51,233 bases of DNA from Paracoccus fontiphilus (GCF_017356265.1 NZ_JAFNAW010000024.1:1-51233); one strand, 5' to 3'; counted from the first letter of the stretch, positions 29,109 to 38,899 are shown. The notes: generated by a model not told the origin, from the sequence alone. Numbers and translations are program-made.

Positions 29109-30320
29109 ATGTTCTGGATCATCTGCGCCGCCACGACCCTTATCGTCGGCCTTGCCATCATGGCGCCCCTGCTGCGGGCGCGCGGTTCCGCGGCGGAACC
29201 GGCGGCGGCCTTCGACCTGCGCGTCTATCGCGACCAGCTGCGCGAGGTCGAGCGCGACCTGGAGCGCGGCGTCATCGCCCCCGAGGACGCCGAGCGCCTG
29301 CGCACCGAGATCGGCCGCAAGGTGCTGGATGCCGACCGCCGCCTGTCGCAGGCCACGGCGGGCGGCGCGGGCGGGCGCGGGCTTCTGGCCCTGGCCGTGC
29401 TGGCGGTGCTGTTCGCGGGTGCCGCCGCCCTGTATCTGCGCGAAGGCCAGCCGGGGCGCGACGACCTGCCCATCGCCCGGCGCATCGCCGATGCCCAGCA
29501 GGCCTATGACAGCCGCCCCGGCCAGGCCGAGGCCGAGGCCCGCGCCCCGCGCCCCCAGGTGCCCCCGGTGCCCGAGGACTTCGAAGTGCTGATCGACCAG
29601 CTGCGCGAGGCGGTGGAAAAGAACCCCGACGACCCGCAGGGGCTTGCACTGCTTGCCACGAACGAGATGCGGGTGGGCAATCTCGCCGCGGCCCGCGCGG
29701 CCCAGCAGCGGCTGGTCGACCTGCGCGGCGAGGACGTGTCCCCCGACGAGCTGGTGCGCCTGTCGGCCCTGATGGTCGAGGCGGCGGGCGGCGTCATCAC
29801 GCCCGAGGCCGAGGCGGTGCTGGCCCGCGCCCTGCAGGCCGATCCGGCCCATCCGCAGGCTCGCTATCTTCTGGGCATCCTGCAGCTTCAGAACGACCGC
29901 CCCGACCGCGCCTTCCCGATCTGGCGCCGGCTGCTGGAGGAAGGCCCCGACGACGCCCCCTGGATCGCGCCCATCCGCGCGGCCATCACCGACCTGGCCT
30001 GGCTGGCGGGCCATCCGGACTATGTGCCCCCCGCGCCCCTGCCCGGCCCCGACGCCGAGGCCATGGCCGCAGCCGAGGACATGGCCCCCGAGGAACGCCA
30101 GCAGATGATCGCGGGCATGGTCGCGCAGCTTGAAGCGCGGCTGGCCCAGCAGGGCGGCACGCCCGAGGAATGGGCGCGGCTGATTTCCTCGCTGGTGGTG
30201 ATCGGCGACGCGGACCACGCCCGCGAGATCTGGGCCGAGGCGCAGGCGCGCTTTGCCAGCCAGCCCGAGGCGCTGGAAACCGTGCGGCAAGCCGCCGCCG
30301 AGGCAGGGCTTGCCGAATGA
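29109..30320 (+). CDS. ccmI: Cytochrome c biogenesis protein CcmI
   Basis: A 403-residue membrane protein. Two transmembrane segments near the N-terminus ([20 protein letters not shown] and [20 protein letters not shown]) flank a cytoplasmic loop with the CcmI pattern [20 protein letters not shown], a leucine-rich amphipathic stretch. The periplasmic C-terminal half holds TPR-like repeats ([33 protein letters not shown]). CcmI binds apocytochrome c and feeds it to the CcmF/CcmH haem-ligation complex. The ATG at 29109 starts the first membrane segment. The stop overlaps the ruvX start. Confidence 0.92.
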   Translation: MFWIICAATTLIVGLAIMAPLLRARGSAAEPAAAFDLRVYRDQLREVERDLERGVIAPEDAERLRTEIGRKVLDADRRLSQATAGGAGGRGLLALAVLAVLFAGAAALYLREGQPGRDDLPIARRIADAQQAYDSRPGQAEAEARAPRPQVPPVPEDFEVLIDQLREAVEKNPDDPQGLALLATNEMRVGNLAAARAAQQRLVDLRGEDVSPDELVRLSALMVEAAGGVITPEAEAVLARALQADPAHPQARYLLGILQLQNDRPDRAFPIWRRLLEEGPDDAPWIAPIRAAITDLAWLAGHPDYVPPAPLPGPDAEAMAAAEDMAPEERQQMIAGMVAQLEARLAQQGGTPEEWARLISSLVVIGDADHAREIWAEAQARFASQPEALETVRQAAAEAGLAE

Positions 30321-30787
30321 TCCATCCCGAGATCGTCGATTTTGCCGCAAGCCTGCCCCCGGTGGGCGCCATCGCCGGACTGGATCTGGGCACCAAGACC
30401 ATCGGCGTCGCGGTCAGCGACGGGCTGCGGCAGGTGGCATCCCCCCTGACCGTGATCCGGCGGCAGAAGTTCACGCTGGATGCGGCCGAACTGCTGGCGA
30501 TCGCCAGGGATCGCGGGCTGGTGGGCCTGGTCCTGGGCCTGCCGCGCAACATGGACGGCAGCGAGGGCCCGCGCGCCCAATCGACCCGCGCCTTCGCCCG
30601 CAACCTTGAACGGCTGACGGATCTCTCCATCGGCTTCTGGGACGAGCGCCTGTCCACGGTCGCCGCCGAACGCGCCCTGCTGGAGGCCGACACCTCGCGC
30701 AAGCGCCGGGCCGAGGTCATCGACCAGGTGGCGGCGGGCTATATCCTGCAAGGCGCGCTGGACCGGCTGCGATATCTGCAATCATGA
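30317..30787 (+). CDS. ruvX: Putative pre-16S rRNA nuclease / Holliday junction resolvase-like YqgF
   Basis: A 156-residue RNase H-fold protein. The first acidic strand is [15 protein letters not shown], followed by [18 protein letters not shown] and [15 protein letters not shown], with the closing [17 protein letters not shown] carrying the last Asp. YqgF/RuvX trims the 5' end of 16S rRNA in E. coli. Its start codon overlaps the ccmI stop (ATGA at 30317-30320), and its own stop overlaps the next small gene in the same way. Confidence 0.93.
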   Translation: MIHPEIVDFAASLPPVGAIAGLDLGTKTIGVAVSDGLRQVASPLTVIRRQKFTLDAAELLAIARDRGLVGLVLGLPRNMDGSEGPRAQSTRAFARNLERLTDLSIGFWDERLSTVAAERALLEADTSRKRRAEVIDQVAAGYILQGALDRLRYLQS

Positions 30788-30951
30788 TCGACAGCCCCTG
30801 CATCAAGGTCTGCGTGATCGACCCCGCGTCCGGGCTTTGCACCGGCTGCCTGCGGTCTTTGGACGAGATCGCCGCCTGGTCCGGCCTGTCGCCGGAAACC
30901 CGGCGCCGGATCATGGCCGATCTGCCCGCCCGCAGGCCGCGTCTCGGCTGA
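30784..30951 (+). CDS. DUF1289 family small protein
   Basis: A 55-residue protein: it opens [14 protein letters not shown] and continues [16 protein letters not shown], the four-cysteine pattern C-x3-C-x8-C-x2-C of DUF1289, which may bind zinc or an iron-sulfur cluster. It overlaps the ruvX stop by four bases (ATGA at 30784-30787). Function unknown; members are common in proteobacteria as short cytoplasmic proteins. Confidence 0.88.
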   Translation: MIDSPCIKVCVIDPASGLCTGCLRSLDEIAAWSGLSPETRRRIMADLPARRPRLG

Positions 30952-31013
30952 CCCGCTTGCCGCATGAGGAGGCATCTGCGATAGAGTGCGCGACCCCGAC
31001 CACGAGGCCGCCC

Positions 31014-31976
31014 ATGACCTTCCGCGCCCGCCACCTGCTTGGCATCGACCACCTTTCCCCGCCCGAGATCGTCACGCTTCTGGATCTGGCCGAGGATTAC
31101 GTCGCCCTGAACCGCCGCACGGTCAAGCACGCCGACGCGCTGGAGGGGATGACCCAGATCAACATGTTCTTCGAGAACTCGACCCGCACCCAGGCCAGCT
31201 TCGAACTGGCGGGCAAGCGCCTGGGCGCGGACGTGATGAACATGGCCGTCGCCCACAGCAGCGTGAAGAAGGGCGAGACGCTGATCGACACCGCCCTGAC
31301 GCTGAACGCGATGCAGCCCGACCTGCTGGTGGTGCGCCATCCCCATTCGGGCGCGGTGAACCTGCTGGCAAGCAAGGTCAACTGCGCCGTCGTCAACGCG
31401 GGCGACGGGCGGCACGAGCATCCCACGCAGGCGCTGCTGGACGCGCTGACGATCCGGCGCGCCAAGGGGCGTCTGCACCGCCTGACGGTCGCCATCTGCG
31501 GCGACATCGCCAACAGCCGCGTGGCGCGGTCGAACCTTCTGCTGCTGGGCAAGATGGAAAACCGCCTGCGCCTGATCGGCCCCGCGACCCTGATGCCCGC
31601 AGGCGCGGGCGAGATGGGCGTCGAACTGTTCGAGGACATGCGCGAGGGCCTGAGGGGCGCCGACGTGGTGATGATGCTGCGGTTGCAGAAGGAACGCATG
31701 GACGGGGGCTTCATCCCGTCTGAACGCGAATATTTCCACCGCTTCGGTCTGGATGCCGAAAAGCTGGCCTGTGCCGCGCCCGATGCCATCGTCATGCATC
31801 CCGGCCCGATGAACCGGGGGGTCGAGATTGACGGCACCATCGCCGACGACATCAACCGCAGCGTGATCCAGGACCAGGTGGAAATGGGTGTGGCGGTGCG
31901 CATGGCGGCGCTGGACCTGCTGGCGCGGAACCTGCGCGCCGAACGCGGCCGCGCTGCGGCGGGGGTGATGGTATGA
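31014..31976 (+). CDS. pyrB: Aspartate carbamoyltransferase catalytic subunit
   Basis: A 320-residue enzyme of de novo pyrimidine synthesis, joining carbamoyl phosphate and aspartate. The carbamoyl-phosphate loop [12 protein letters not shown] is at about residue 52, the second site loop ([11 protein letters not shown], where Ser and Lys from the neighbouring subunit act) at about 80, HPTQALLD at about 140, and [11 protein letters not shown] near the end. The ATG at 31014 has ACGAGG upstream. No pyrI regulatory subunit gene is present; instead the next gene, overlapping by four bases, encodes a dihydroorotase-like partner, as in Pseudomonas-type ATCase complexes. Confidence 0.96.
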   Translation: MTFRARHLLGIDHLSPPEIVTLLDLAEDYVALNRRTVKHADALEGMTQINMFFENSTRTQASFELAGKRLGADVMNMAVAHSSVKKGETLIDTALTLNAMQPDLLVVRHPHSGAVNLLASKVNCAVVNAGDGRHEHPTQALLDALTIRRAKGRLHRLTVAICGDIANSRVARSNLLLLGKMENRLRLIGPATLMPAGAGEMGVELFEDMREGLRGADVVMMLRLQKERMDGGFIPSEREYFHRFGLDAEKLACAAPDAIVMHPGPMNRGVEIDGTIADDINRSVIQDQVEMGVAVRMAALDLLARNLRAERGRAAAGVMV

Positions 31977-33247
31977 CCGCGACGCTGTTCACAAACGCCC
32001 GCCTGATCGACCCCGAGGCGCAGACCGACGCCCCCGGCAGCCTGCTGGTCCGCGACGGCGTGATCGAGGGCATCGACACGGACGCCCCAGAGGGCGCCAC
32101 CGTCATCGACTGCGGTGGCCGCGCCCTGGCGCCGGGGATCATCGACTGGGGCGTCAAGATCGGCGAGCCGGGCGAGCGGCACAAGGAATCCTTCCGCAGC
32201 GCCGGTCTGGCGGCGGCGGCAGGCGGCGTGACCACCATCGTCGCCCGGCCCGACACAATGCCGCCCATCGACACGCCCGAGTCGCTGGAGTTCGTGACAC
32301 GCCGCGCAGCCGACGCGCCCGTGAACATCCGCCACATGGCCGCGCTGACCAAGGCCCGCGACGGGCGCGAGATGGTCGAGATCGGCTTCCTGACCGACGC
32401 GGGCGCGGTGGCCTTCACCGACGGCGTGCGGCAGGTGGCCGATACGCGGCTTCTCAGCCGCTGCATGACCTATGCGCGCGGCGTCGGTGCGTTGATCGTG
32501 GGGCACCCGCAGGACGCGGGCCTGTCGCGCGGGGCGGCGGCCACCAGCGGCAAGTTTGCCTCGATCTATGGAATACCCGCCGTATCGCCCATGGCCGAGG
32601 TGATCGGGCTGGACCGCGACCTGGCGCTGGCGGCGATGAGCGGCTGCCGCTGGCACGCCGACCAGATCACCACCGCCCGCGCCCTGCCCGCCCTGAAGCG
32701 CGCGCGGGACGCGGGGCTGGACGTGACGGCGGGGATCTCGATCCACCACCTGACGCTGAACGAATACGACGTGGGCGATTACCGCACCTTCTTCCGCTTC
32801 ACGCCGCCCCTGCGGTCCGAGGACGACCGGCTGGCGATGGTGCAGGCGGTGGCGGACGGCACCATCGACGTGATCGCCAGCTTCCACACCCCGCAGGACG
32901 AGGAATCCAAGCGCCTGCCCTTCGAGGCCGCCGCCCCCGGCGCCGTGGGCCTGCAAACGCTGCTGCCTGCCGCGATGCGGCTGTATCACGGCGGCGGGCT
33001 GACCCTGCCGCAACTGTGGCGGGCGATGTCGCTGAACCCGGCGAAACGGCTGGGCCTGCCGGGCGGCCGGCTGTCCGTGGGCGCGCCTGCCGATCTGGTG
33101 CTGTTCGACCCGGATGCGCCCTTCGTGCTGGACCGCTTCACGCTGCTGTCGAAATCGAAGAACACCCCCTTCGACGGCGCGCGGATGGAGGGCCGGGTGA
33201 TCGGCACCTGGGTCGGCGGACACCGCGTCTTCGGAGAACAGGCATGA
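31973..33247 (+). CDS. Dihydroorotase-like protein, probably non-catalytic (PyrC' type)
   Basis: A 424-residue amidohydrolase-fold protein coupled to pyrB (ATGA overlap). The usual metal motif HxH after PGxxD is missing: the sequence reads [17 protein letters not shown]. The catalytic Asp of TDHAPH is also missing: the matching segment reads [13 protein letters not shown]. Both losses are what is known for PyrC', the inactive dihydroorotase homologue that holds the dodecameric ATCase together in Pseudomonas. I infer a structural rather than enzymatic role; a catalytic pyrC should then exist elsewhere. Automatic annotation would call this pyrC. Confidence 0.85.
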   Translation: MTATLFTNARLIDPEAQTDAPGSLLVRDGVIEGIDTDAPEGATVIDCGGRALAPGIIDWGVKIGEPGERHKESFRSAGLAAAAGGVTTIVARPDTMPPIDTPESLEFVTRRAADAPVNIRHMAALTKARDGREMVEIGFLTDAGAVAFTDGVRQVADTRLLSRCMTYARGVGALIVGHPQDAGLSRGAAATSGKFASIYGIPAVSPMAEVIGLDRDLALAAMSGCRWHADQITTARALPALKRARDAGLDVTAGISIHHLTLNEYDVGDYRTFFRFTPPLRSEDDRLAMVQAVADGTIDVIASFHTPQDEESKRLPFEAAAPGAVGLQTLLPAAMRLYHGGGLTLPQLWRAMSLNPAKRLGLPGGRLSVGAPADLVLFDPDAPFVLDRFTLLSKSKNTPFDGARMEGRVIGTWVGGHRVFGEQA

Positions 33248-33825
33248 TCGCGCTTTGGGCCGTCTTCGGCTATCTTCTCGGCTCGATCCCCTTCGGGCTG
33301 GTGATCGCCCGCGCCCTGGGCCTGGGCGACCTGCGCAAGATCGGGTCGGGCAATATCGGCGCGACCAACGTGCTGCGGACCGGCAACAAGCCCGCCGCGC
33401 TGGCGACGCTTCTGCTGGATTCGGGCAAGGGCGCCATTGCCGTGCTGGTTGCCCGGCATCTGGGCGGCGAGACGGCGGCGATGCTGGCGGGGGGCGCGGC
33501 CTTCCTGGGACACTGCTTCCCGGCCTGGCTGGGCTTCAAGGGCGGCAAGGGGGTCGCGACCTTCTTGGGCACGCTCATTGCGCTGCACTGGCCGCTGGGC
33601 CTGATCGCCTGCGCGACCTGGCTGCTGACGGCAGCCGTCAGCCGCATCAGCAGCCTGTCGGCCCTGCTGGCGGCGGCGCTGTCGCCGGTCTTCGCCTGGG
33701 GACTGGGGCGGCCTGACCTGATCGCCGTCAGCCTGTTCATGGCGGTGCTGATCTTTGTCCGCCACCGCCCGAACATCGCCCGCCTGCGGGACGGGACCGA
33801 GCCTCGGATCGGGAAGAAGGGTTAG
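33244..33825 (+). CDS. plsY: Glycerol-3-phosphate acyltransferase PlsY
   Basis: A 193-residue inner-membrane enzyme that moves an acyl group from acyl-phosphate to glycerol-3-phosphate, the first step of phospholipid synthesis. The three PlsY motifs are visible: GSIPFG near residue 13, GSGNIGATNVLR near 35, and GFKGGKGVAT near 98. About five membrane segments surround them. The ATG overlaps the stop of the upstream gene (ATGA at 33244-33247), so it closes the ccmI to plsY chain. Confidence 0.95.
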   Translation: MIALWAVFGYLLGSIPFGLVIARALGLGDLRKIGSGNIGATNVLRTGNKPAALATLLLDSGKGAIAVLVARHLGGETAAMLAGGAAFLGHCFPAWLGFKGGKGVATFLGTLIALHWPLGLIACATWLLTAAVSRISSLSALLAAALSPVFAWGLGRPDLIAVSLFMAVLIFVRHRPNIARLRDGTEPRIGKKG

Positions 33826-34205
33826 CGCTCGGCGACCAGCGTCCGGCCGACGGGGCGCGCGGGCCGGGCCGGGGCGGGTTCGGGCTGCGGGTCCGACACC
33901 ACCTCGCGCAGCGAGGGCTGGTTGAAGACACGGACAGCGGCCGGGGCGGTCACGGTCGATCCCGCCATGCGGCGCAGCGCATCGGCCCCGCGCCGCGCCG
34001 AAATCGCCAACGAGATCAGCGCAAGGCAGGCCCCCGACATCAGGATCAGGGTGACGATCCCCAGCAGCCCCACGAAGATCGGCAGCGGGGGCAAGCCTTC
34101 GGTCTGGCCCACCTGGGCGAGAATGGCCCCGATCAGGGCCACCACACCCACCGCGAAGACCGCACCCACGATCCGTTGCACCCATACCATCACGTCGCCC
34201 TTCAT
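33822..34205 (-). CDS. Hypothetical two-span membrane protein
   Basis: A 127-residue protein not recognised. Two hydrophobic segments (about 9-28, IVGAVFAVGVVALIGAILAQ, and about 42-66) are followed by a cytoplasmic-like Ala/Arg/Pro-rich tail that ends in GRTLVAER. The ATG at 34205 has AAAGGGGG upstream. The gene converges with plsY (stops overlap by four bases). No motif gives a function. Confidence 0.6.
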   Translation of the reverse strand: MKGDVMVWVQRIVGAVFAVGVVALIGAILAQVGQTEGLPPLPIFVGLLGIVTLILMSGACLALISLAISARRGADALRRMAGSTVTAPAAVRVFNQPSLREVVSDPQPEPAPARPARPVGRTLVAER

Positions 34206-34412
34206 CGCCCGCCCCCTTTCGCGTTTGCCTTGCCCTGCCACCGGCGGGGCCGCGTTGCAAGACGGGCCGGAACCGCGGGCCTTCATATTATCGTGCATCC
34301 GGTGGCCCGCCGAACCGGAGGTGGAATGCGCCAGGGGCTTGCCATGCGGCCCGTCCGTCCCATGATGCGACAAACAAATGCTGTCGGCTTCCCCACTCGC
34401 CGGTGATTCGCC

Positions 34413-35870
34413 ATGTGCCAAGCCTGCTTCAAGCCCGATCCCGTGTCCGGCACGCTGCATTTCTGCCATTGCGGCAGCCCCGCGACTCTGGCCATCATGC
34501 GACGGATCGAGGCAGACCTGTCCCGCCGTCAGATGCTGGGCGGCTTGGCGGCAGTTGTCGGCATGTTCGCGGGCTTCGGCCTTGCGCCAGCCAAGGCACA
34601 GGCGCCGGCGCGGCCTGTCCTGCTGACCAACCTGCGGCTGTTCGACGGCGAAACCCTGTCCCTGCGCGAAGGCGTCGGCATCCTGATCGACGCCGGACGC
34701 ATCGCCGCACTGCCGGCCCGGGGCCAAGGTCCCCAGGACGCGCAGGTGATCGACTGCGGCGGGCGCGCGGTCATTCCCGGCCTGATCGACACGCATTGGC
34801 ACGCCACGCTGGCATCCGTCAGCCAGATCGTCGCCATGACCCAGGACATCGGCTTCCTGCACCTGATGGCCGGGCAAGAGGCAGGGGCCACGCTGATGCG
34901 CGGCTTCACCACCGTGCGCGACGTTGGCGGCCCGGCCTTCGGGCTGAAGGCGGCGATCGACCGGGGCGTGGTCGCGGGACCGCGGATCTTTCCGGCGGGG
35001 GCGATCATCTCGCAGACCTCGGGGCATGGCGATTTCCGGTTCGCGAACAGCCTGCCGATGATGCCCGGCGATCCCGCCGATTACGCCAGCCAACAGGGCA
35101 TGTCCGCCCTGGCCGACGGCGCCCCCGAGGTGCTGCGCCGCACCCGAGAGCAGCTGATGAAGGGCGCCAGCCAGATCAAGATCACGGCGGGCGGCGGCGT
35201 CGCGTCGCAATACGACCCGCTGGAATCGCTGCAGTTCACCGAAGCGGAAATGCGCGCGGCGGTCGATGCCGCGACCGACTGGGGCACCTATGTCTGCGCC
35301 CATGTCTATACCTCGCCCGGCATCCGGCGCTGCATCGCGGCCGGGGTCAGATCCATCGAACACGGCCAGCTTGCGGACGAGGATACCGTGCGTCTGATGG
35401 CCGACAGCGACACCTGGTGGTCGATCCAGCCCTTCCTGGCCGACGAGGATGCGAACCAGTACACCGACCCCAAGGCCGTCGCGGCACAGCGGCAGGTGGC
35501 CGAGGGCACGGCCCGCGCCTTCGAATGGGCCGACAAGCACCGGGTCAACTGGACCTTCGGCAGCGACATTCTTTACGGCGGCGGCGAAAGCCAAGGGCGG
35601 CAACTGGCCAAGCTTGCGCGCTTCATGTCGCCGTTGTCGGCGCTGCATCGCGCGACGGGCGCGGCGGGGCGGCTGCTGGCGCTGTCCGGGGCGCGAGCAC
35701 CCTATGACGGCAGGCTGGGGGTGATCGCGGAAGGCGCGCTTGCCGACCTGCTGGTGATCGACGGAGAGCCGGAGCAAACCCTGGACTGGCTGGCCGATAC
35801 GGCCAATCTGCGGCTGATCATGAAGAACGGCCGTGTGGTCAAGAACGAGCTTTCGGGGGATTCGATATGA
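34413..35870 (+). CDS. Exported metal-dependent amidohydrolase with Cys-rich N-terminal leader
   Basis: A 485-residue imidazolonepropionase-like amidohydrolase. The metal site starts with PGLIDTHWHAT (HxH present), continues through KITAGGGVASQYDP, HVYTSPG, SIEHGQ and ends with the catalytic Asp in TFGSDILYGG. Such enzymes cleave cyclic amides or dipeptides. The signal (LSRRQMLGGLAAVVGMFAGF, twin-arginine style, ending near AKAQA) is preceded by about 38 residues with four cysteines (MCQACF and FCHCGS). This leader is unusual on an exported protein; a start at the internal ATG 34497 (MRRIEADLSRRQM) would remove it. Substrate unknown. Confidence 0.82.
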   Translation: MCQACFKPDPVSGTLHFCHCGSPATLAIMRRIEADLSRRQMLGGLAAVVGMFAGFGLAPAKAQAPARPVLLTNLRLFDGETLSLREGVGILIDAGRIAALPARGQGPQDAQVIDCGGRAVIPGLIDTHWHATLASVSQIVAMTQDIGFLHLMAGQEAGATLMRGFTTVRDVGGPAFGLKAAIDRGVVAGPRIFPAGAIISQTSGHGDFRFANSLPMMPGDPADYASQQGMSALADGAPEVLRRTREQLMKGASQIKITAGGGVASQYDPLESLQFTEAEMRAAVDAATDWGTYVCAHVYTSPGIRRCIAAGVRSIEHGQLADEDTVRLMADSDTWWSIQPFLADEDANQYTDPKAVAAQRQVAEGTARAFEWADKHRVNWTFGSDILYGGGESQGRQLAKLARFMSPLSALHRATGAAGRLLALSGARAPYDGRLGVIAEGALADLLVIDGEPEQTLDWLADTANLRLIMKNGRVVKNELSGDSI

Positions 35871-36221
35871 TCAGGCGTGCCGCCCTTGCCACGCTGGTCG
35901 CAACCCCGGCCCCGGCGCAAAACCGGAACGCGCAGGTCACGCCCTAGGTCTGGGCCTCGGGTGTGGGCAGGCATGTCACGCCATTCACCGGCGCGCCCAG
36001 CCGCACACCGCTGGTCGGCCATCGCCCAGATCAACCACGGCGTCACCGGCCTGGGGCCGGACAGCACGACGCGGGTCGTGGCGACCGTCAATTACCGGAT
36101 GACCGACCGGGCCTCTGCCCCGGTGGGATACCGGCGGCTGGACGTGGATCACCGCAGCGGCGGGACGCGGATGGACGCCACCATGTGTGGCCCGCTGCCG
36201 GGCCTGACATGGTGGTTCTGA
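35867..36221 (+). pseudogene. Remnant of an outer-membrane beta-barrel (OmpA-like) protein gene
   Basis: ATG 35867 overlaps the amidohydrolase stop and opens a signal-peptide-like frame (MIRRAALATLVATPAPAQN) that stops at 35947. In another frame, ending at 36221, the last 70 or so residues read VATVNYRMTDRASAPVGYRR and end GPLPGLTWWF. That is a typical C-terminal barrel strand of alphaproteobacterial OmpA-like proteins with the closing aromatic. The middle of the gene is missing. I infer a decayed gene; the two pieces are out of frame. Confidence 0.65.
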
Positions 36222-36225
36222 CGCA

Positions 36226-37596
36226 TCAATACGAATATTCGCGATAGATCGGGGTCAGGTCTCCGTTCCATTCGCCATGGTATTTCGCCAGCAATTCGTC
36301 GGCAGGCACCCTGCCGCTGTCCAGGCTTTCCTTCAGCGCGTTCAGGAAATGCGTCTCGTCCGGGACCATCCCGCCCGATCCCGCACGGGCGCGGCTCTTC
36401 AGGCCCTGTTCGGCGATCTCGACCACCCGGCGGGCCAGGTCGTGCATCCTGACGCCGTTCACCTGCGCGTCAAGCGCATGGATTCCTGCCTCTCGCCGCC
36501 AGGATTCGCGGGTTTCGTGGTCCCAGCCCTTGACCAGATCCCAGGCGGCATCCAAGGCCGTCCGGTCATAGATCAGCCCCACCCACAGCGCGGGCAGCGC
36601 GCAGAGCCTGCGCCAGGGGCCGCCGTCGGCGCCGCGCATCTCGATGTATTTCTTGACGCGGGCTTCGGGGAAAACCGTGGTCATGTGGTCGGCCCAGTCC
36701 GACAGCGTCGGCACCTGGCCCAGCAGGGCAGGCAGGCGGCCGTCCAGGAAATCGCGGAACGACTGGCCCAGGGCGTCGATATACTTGCCGTCGCGATAGA
36801 CGAAATACATCGGCACGTTCAGGACGTAATCGACCCAGGCGTCATAGCCGAAACCGTCCTCGAACACGAAGGGCAGCATTCCGGTGCGCGCGCCGTCCAG
36901 GTTCTGCCAGATATGCGCCCGCCAGCTTTTCCAACCATTGGGCTTGCCGTCCAGGAAGGGCGAATTGGCAAACAGCGCGTTGGCGACGGGTTGCAGCGAC
37001 AGGGCCACGCGCATCTTCTGGACCATGTCGGCTTCCGACCCGAAATCCAGGTTCACCTGCACGGTGCAGGTGCGATACATCATCTGCTTGCCCAGGGTGC
37101 CGACCCGGTCCATGTAGTCGGTCATCAGCCGATAGCGCCCTTTCGGCATCATCGGCATCTGGTCCTGGGACCAAACGGGCGCCGCGCCCAAGCCGATGAA
37201 GCCCGCGCCGATGCGGTCGGCAACCTCCTTCACCTCGGCCAGATGGCGGTTCACCTCGTCGCAGGTCTGGTGGATGGTTTCCAGCGGCGCGCCCGACAGT
37301 TCCAGCTGCCCGCCGGGTTCCAGGCTGATATTGGCGCCATCGCGTTCAAGGCCGATCAGCTTGTCCGCTTCCATCACCGGGGTCCAGCCGAAGCGTTCCT
37401 GCAAGCCGGTCAGCATCGCGAGGACGGAACAGGTCCCCTCATAGGGCAAGGGCATCAGGCTGGCCTTGTCGTATCCGAACTTCTCGTGCTCGGTCCCGAT
37501 GCGCCATGCGTCGCGCGGCTTTTCGCCGCTGGCGATATAGGCCGCAAGCTGGTCGCGGCTTTCGATCGGGCCTCCGCCCTGTTGTGGTATCGACAT
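36226..37596 (-). CDS. gshA: Glutamate-cysteine ligase, plant/alphaproteobacterial type
   Basis: A 456-residue ligase that makes gamma-glutamylcysteine, the first step to glutathione. It opens the core with RIGTEHEKFGYD near residue 33, then LEPGGQLELSG near 92, and MMYRTCTVQVNLDFGSEADM, all typical of the GCS2-like class found in plants and alphaproteobacteria. YIEMRGADGGPWRRL is the later substrate-binding region. The ATG at 37596 has an AAAGG site and gives the standard start MSIPQQGGGPI. It runs toward the pseudogene remnant with 4 bp between stops. Confidence 0.95.
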   Translation of the reverse strand: MSIPQQGGGPIESRDQLAAYIASGEKPRDAWRIGTEHEKFGYDKASLMPLPYEGTCSVLAMLTGLQERFGWTPVMEADKLIGLERDGANISLEPGGQLELSGAPLETIHQTCDEVNRHLAEVKEVADRIGAGFIGLGAAPVWSQDQMPMMPKGRYRLMTDYMDRVGTLGKQMMYRTCTVQVNLDFGSEADMVQKMRVALSLQPVANALFANSPFLDGKPNGWKSWRAHIWQNLDGARTGMLPFVFEDGFGYDAWVDYVLNVPMYFVYRDGKYIDALGQSFRDFLDGRLPALLGQVPTLSDWADHMTTVFPEARVKKYIEMRGADGGPWRRLCALPALWVGLIYDRTALDAAWDLVKGWDHETRESWRREAGIHALDAQVNGVRMHDLARRVVEIAEQGLKSRARAGSGGMVPDETHFLNALKESLDSGRVPADELLAKYHGEWNGDLTPIYREYSY

Positions 37597-37662
37597 GCGA
37601 GAGGCCTTTCTGGGTTCTTGCCGGTCACAGGTGGCAAGCGGCGATTGCCAAGTCAACCCGCC

Positions 37663-38169
37663 TCAACCCGGCCTCCGCCAAACGGTGCGCACGGCGTCGG
37701 GCCGGTCCGCGAGATGCGCCAGCGCGGCGGACACCGCGCCCATGTCCAGCCCCGGCAGCGCGGTGAAGGCATGGGCCAGCAGATCGGCCCCGGCGGCATC
37801 GACGGGGACCAGCAGCGCCTCCCCGCCGGTGCTGCGCAGCCGCCAGTGGCCCCGGCCCTTCAGGCGCAGCAGGCGTATCTCTGCCAGATCGCGCAAGGCG
37901 ATCTCGCCACCCAGGACGGCGGCTCCGTAGTAGCGGATGGCGCCCTCGTCAACCTCGACCAGGCCGGGGGCGGTGACCTGCCGGCGGAAGGGCAGCCTGC
38001 GGATGGCGCCGATCAGCAGCGACAGGCCCACCAGCAGGACCAGCCCGCCAAGCGCGGCAAAGAACCAGCCACCGCGAAGGGCGAGCCACAGCCCGGCGAG
38101 AAGGATGGCGGTCGCCACGAGGACCTCGGACCGTCTGGCGGCCCAGGCTCGCAGGTCAGGCCGGATCAT
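37663..38169 (-). CDS. Hypothetical membrane protein with PH-like C-terminal half
   Basis: A 168-residue protein. Two adjacent hydrophobic segments lie at about 17-50 (VLVATAILLAGLWLAL and FFAALGGLVLLVGLSLLIGA). The C-terminal half (LVEVDEGAIRYYGAAVLGG, ALRDLAEIRLL) alternates hydrophobic and polar residues like a bacterial PH-type domain. Related proteins are common in Rhodobacterales with no known role. It lies between gshA and moaE on the same strand but with clear gaps. Confidence 0.6.
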   Translation of the reverse strand: MIRPDLRAWAARRSEVLVATAILLAGLWLALRGGWFFAALGGLVLLVGLSLLIGAIRRLPFRRQVTAPGLVEVDEGAIRYYGAAVLGGEIALRDLAEIRLLRLKGRGHWRLRSTGGEALLVPVDAAGADLLAHAFTALPGLDMGAVSAALAHLADRPDAVRTVWRRPG

Positions 38170-38208
38170 GGCAGGCAGCCGGGAATGGGTATTTGGACAA
38201 CGAAGAAG

Positions 38209-38643
38209 CTACCATCGCGCCAGGGCATCTTCGTCGCTGGATTTCGCGTCGACCCAGCGGGCGGCGCCATCGCGGCCGATCTCGCGCTTCCAGAAGGGGG
38301 CGCGGGATTTCAGCCAATCCATCAGGTAATCGGCCGCCTGGAAGGCGGCCCGGCGGTGGCGGGCGGCGGTGGCGACCATCATGATCGGCTGACCCACGGC
38401 CAGCCGCCCGTGGCGGTGGACGATGCGCCAGTCGGCAAGGTCGAAGCGGGTGGCGGCTTCGGTGCCGTAATCGGACAGCGCGCGTTCGGTCATTCCGGGG
38501 TAATGCTCGATTTCCAGCGCGGCCATCTGGCCGGTGTCGTCGCGGACCACGCCCGTGAAGGTGACGATGGCCCCCGCGCCCGCGCCGAAGCCCGCCAGTT
38601 CGGCGGCCAGGTCGAAGGGCGCGGACTGGACGCGGGCCGACAT
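38209..38643 (-). CDS. moaE: Molybdopterin synthase catalytic subunit MoaE
   Basis: A 144-residue enzyme subunit. The family stretch FTGVVRDDTGQMAALEIEHY is at about 29-48, RIVHRHGRLAVGQPIMMV in the middle, and the lysine-rich active region LKSRAPFWKRE near residue 115. It takes sulfur from the MoaD C-terminus to form the dithiolene of molybdopterin. It follows moaD by 4 bp on the same strand, forming the pgsA-moaD-moaE run. Confidence 0.95.
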   Translation of the reverse strand: MSARVQSAPFDLAAELAGFGAGAGAIVTFTGVVRDDTGQMAALEIEHYPGMTERALSDYGTEAATRFDLADWRIVHRHGRLAVGQPIMMVATAARHRRAAFQAADYLMDWLKSRAPFWKREIGRDGAARWVDAKSSDEDALARW

Positions 38644-38647
38644 GGCA

Positions 38648-38899
38648 TCAGCCGCCGGTCATGGGCGGAAAGAACGCGACCTCTCGCGCGCCGGCAAGCG
38701 GTGCATCCAGGTCGGCAAGCTGCTGATCGACGGCGCAGCGGATGGCGGCAAGGTCGGCAAAGGCCGCGGCGTGCCAGTCGTCGCGGGCGGCCAGGTCGGC
38801 GATCAGGTCGCGGACGGTGGCGGCGTCGGTGTCGACCCGTTCCCGCGGCTGGCCGATGCGTTCGCGCAGCCAGGCGAAATACAGCACGTCAAGCGTCAT
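38648..38899 (-). CDS. moaD: Molybdopterin synthase sulfur carrier subunit MoaD
   Basis: An 83-residue ubiquitin-like protein. It ends in the obligatory Gly-Gly (FFPPMTGG), which is thiocarboxylated by MoeB and passes sulfur to MoaE. The start MTLDVLYFAWLRERIG fits the family's first beta strand and helix. Its 5' end overlaps the pgsA 3' end by 11 bp. Confidence 0.95.
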   Translation of the reverse strand: MTLDVLYFAWLRERIGQPRERVDTDAATVRDLIADLAARDDWHAAAFADLAAIRCAVDQQLADLDAPLAGAREVAFFPPMTGG

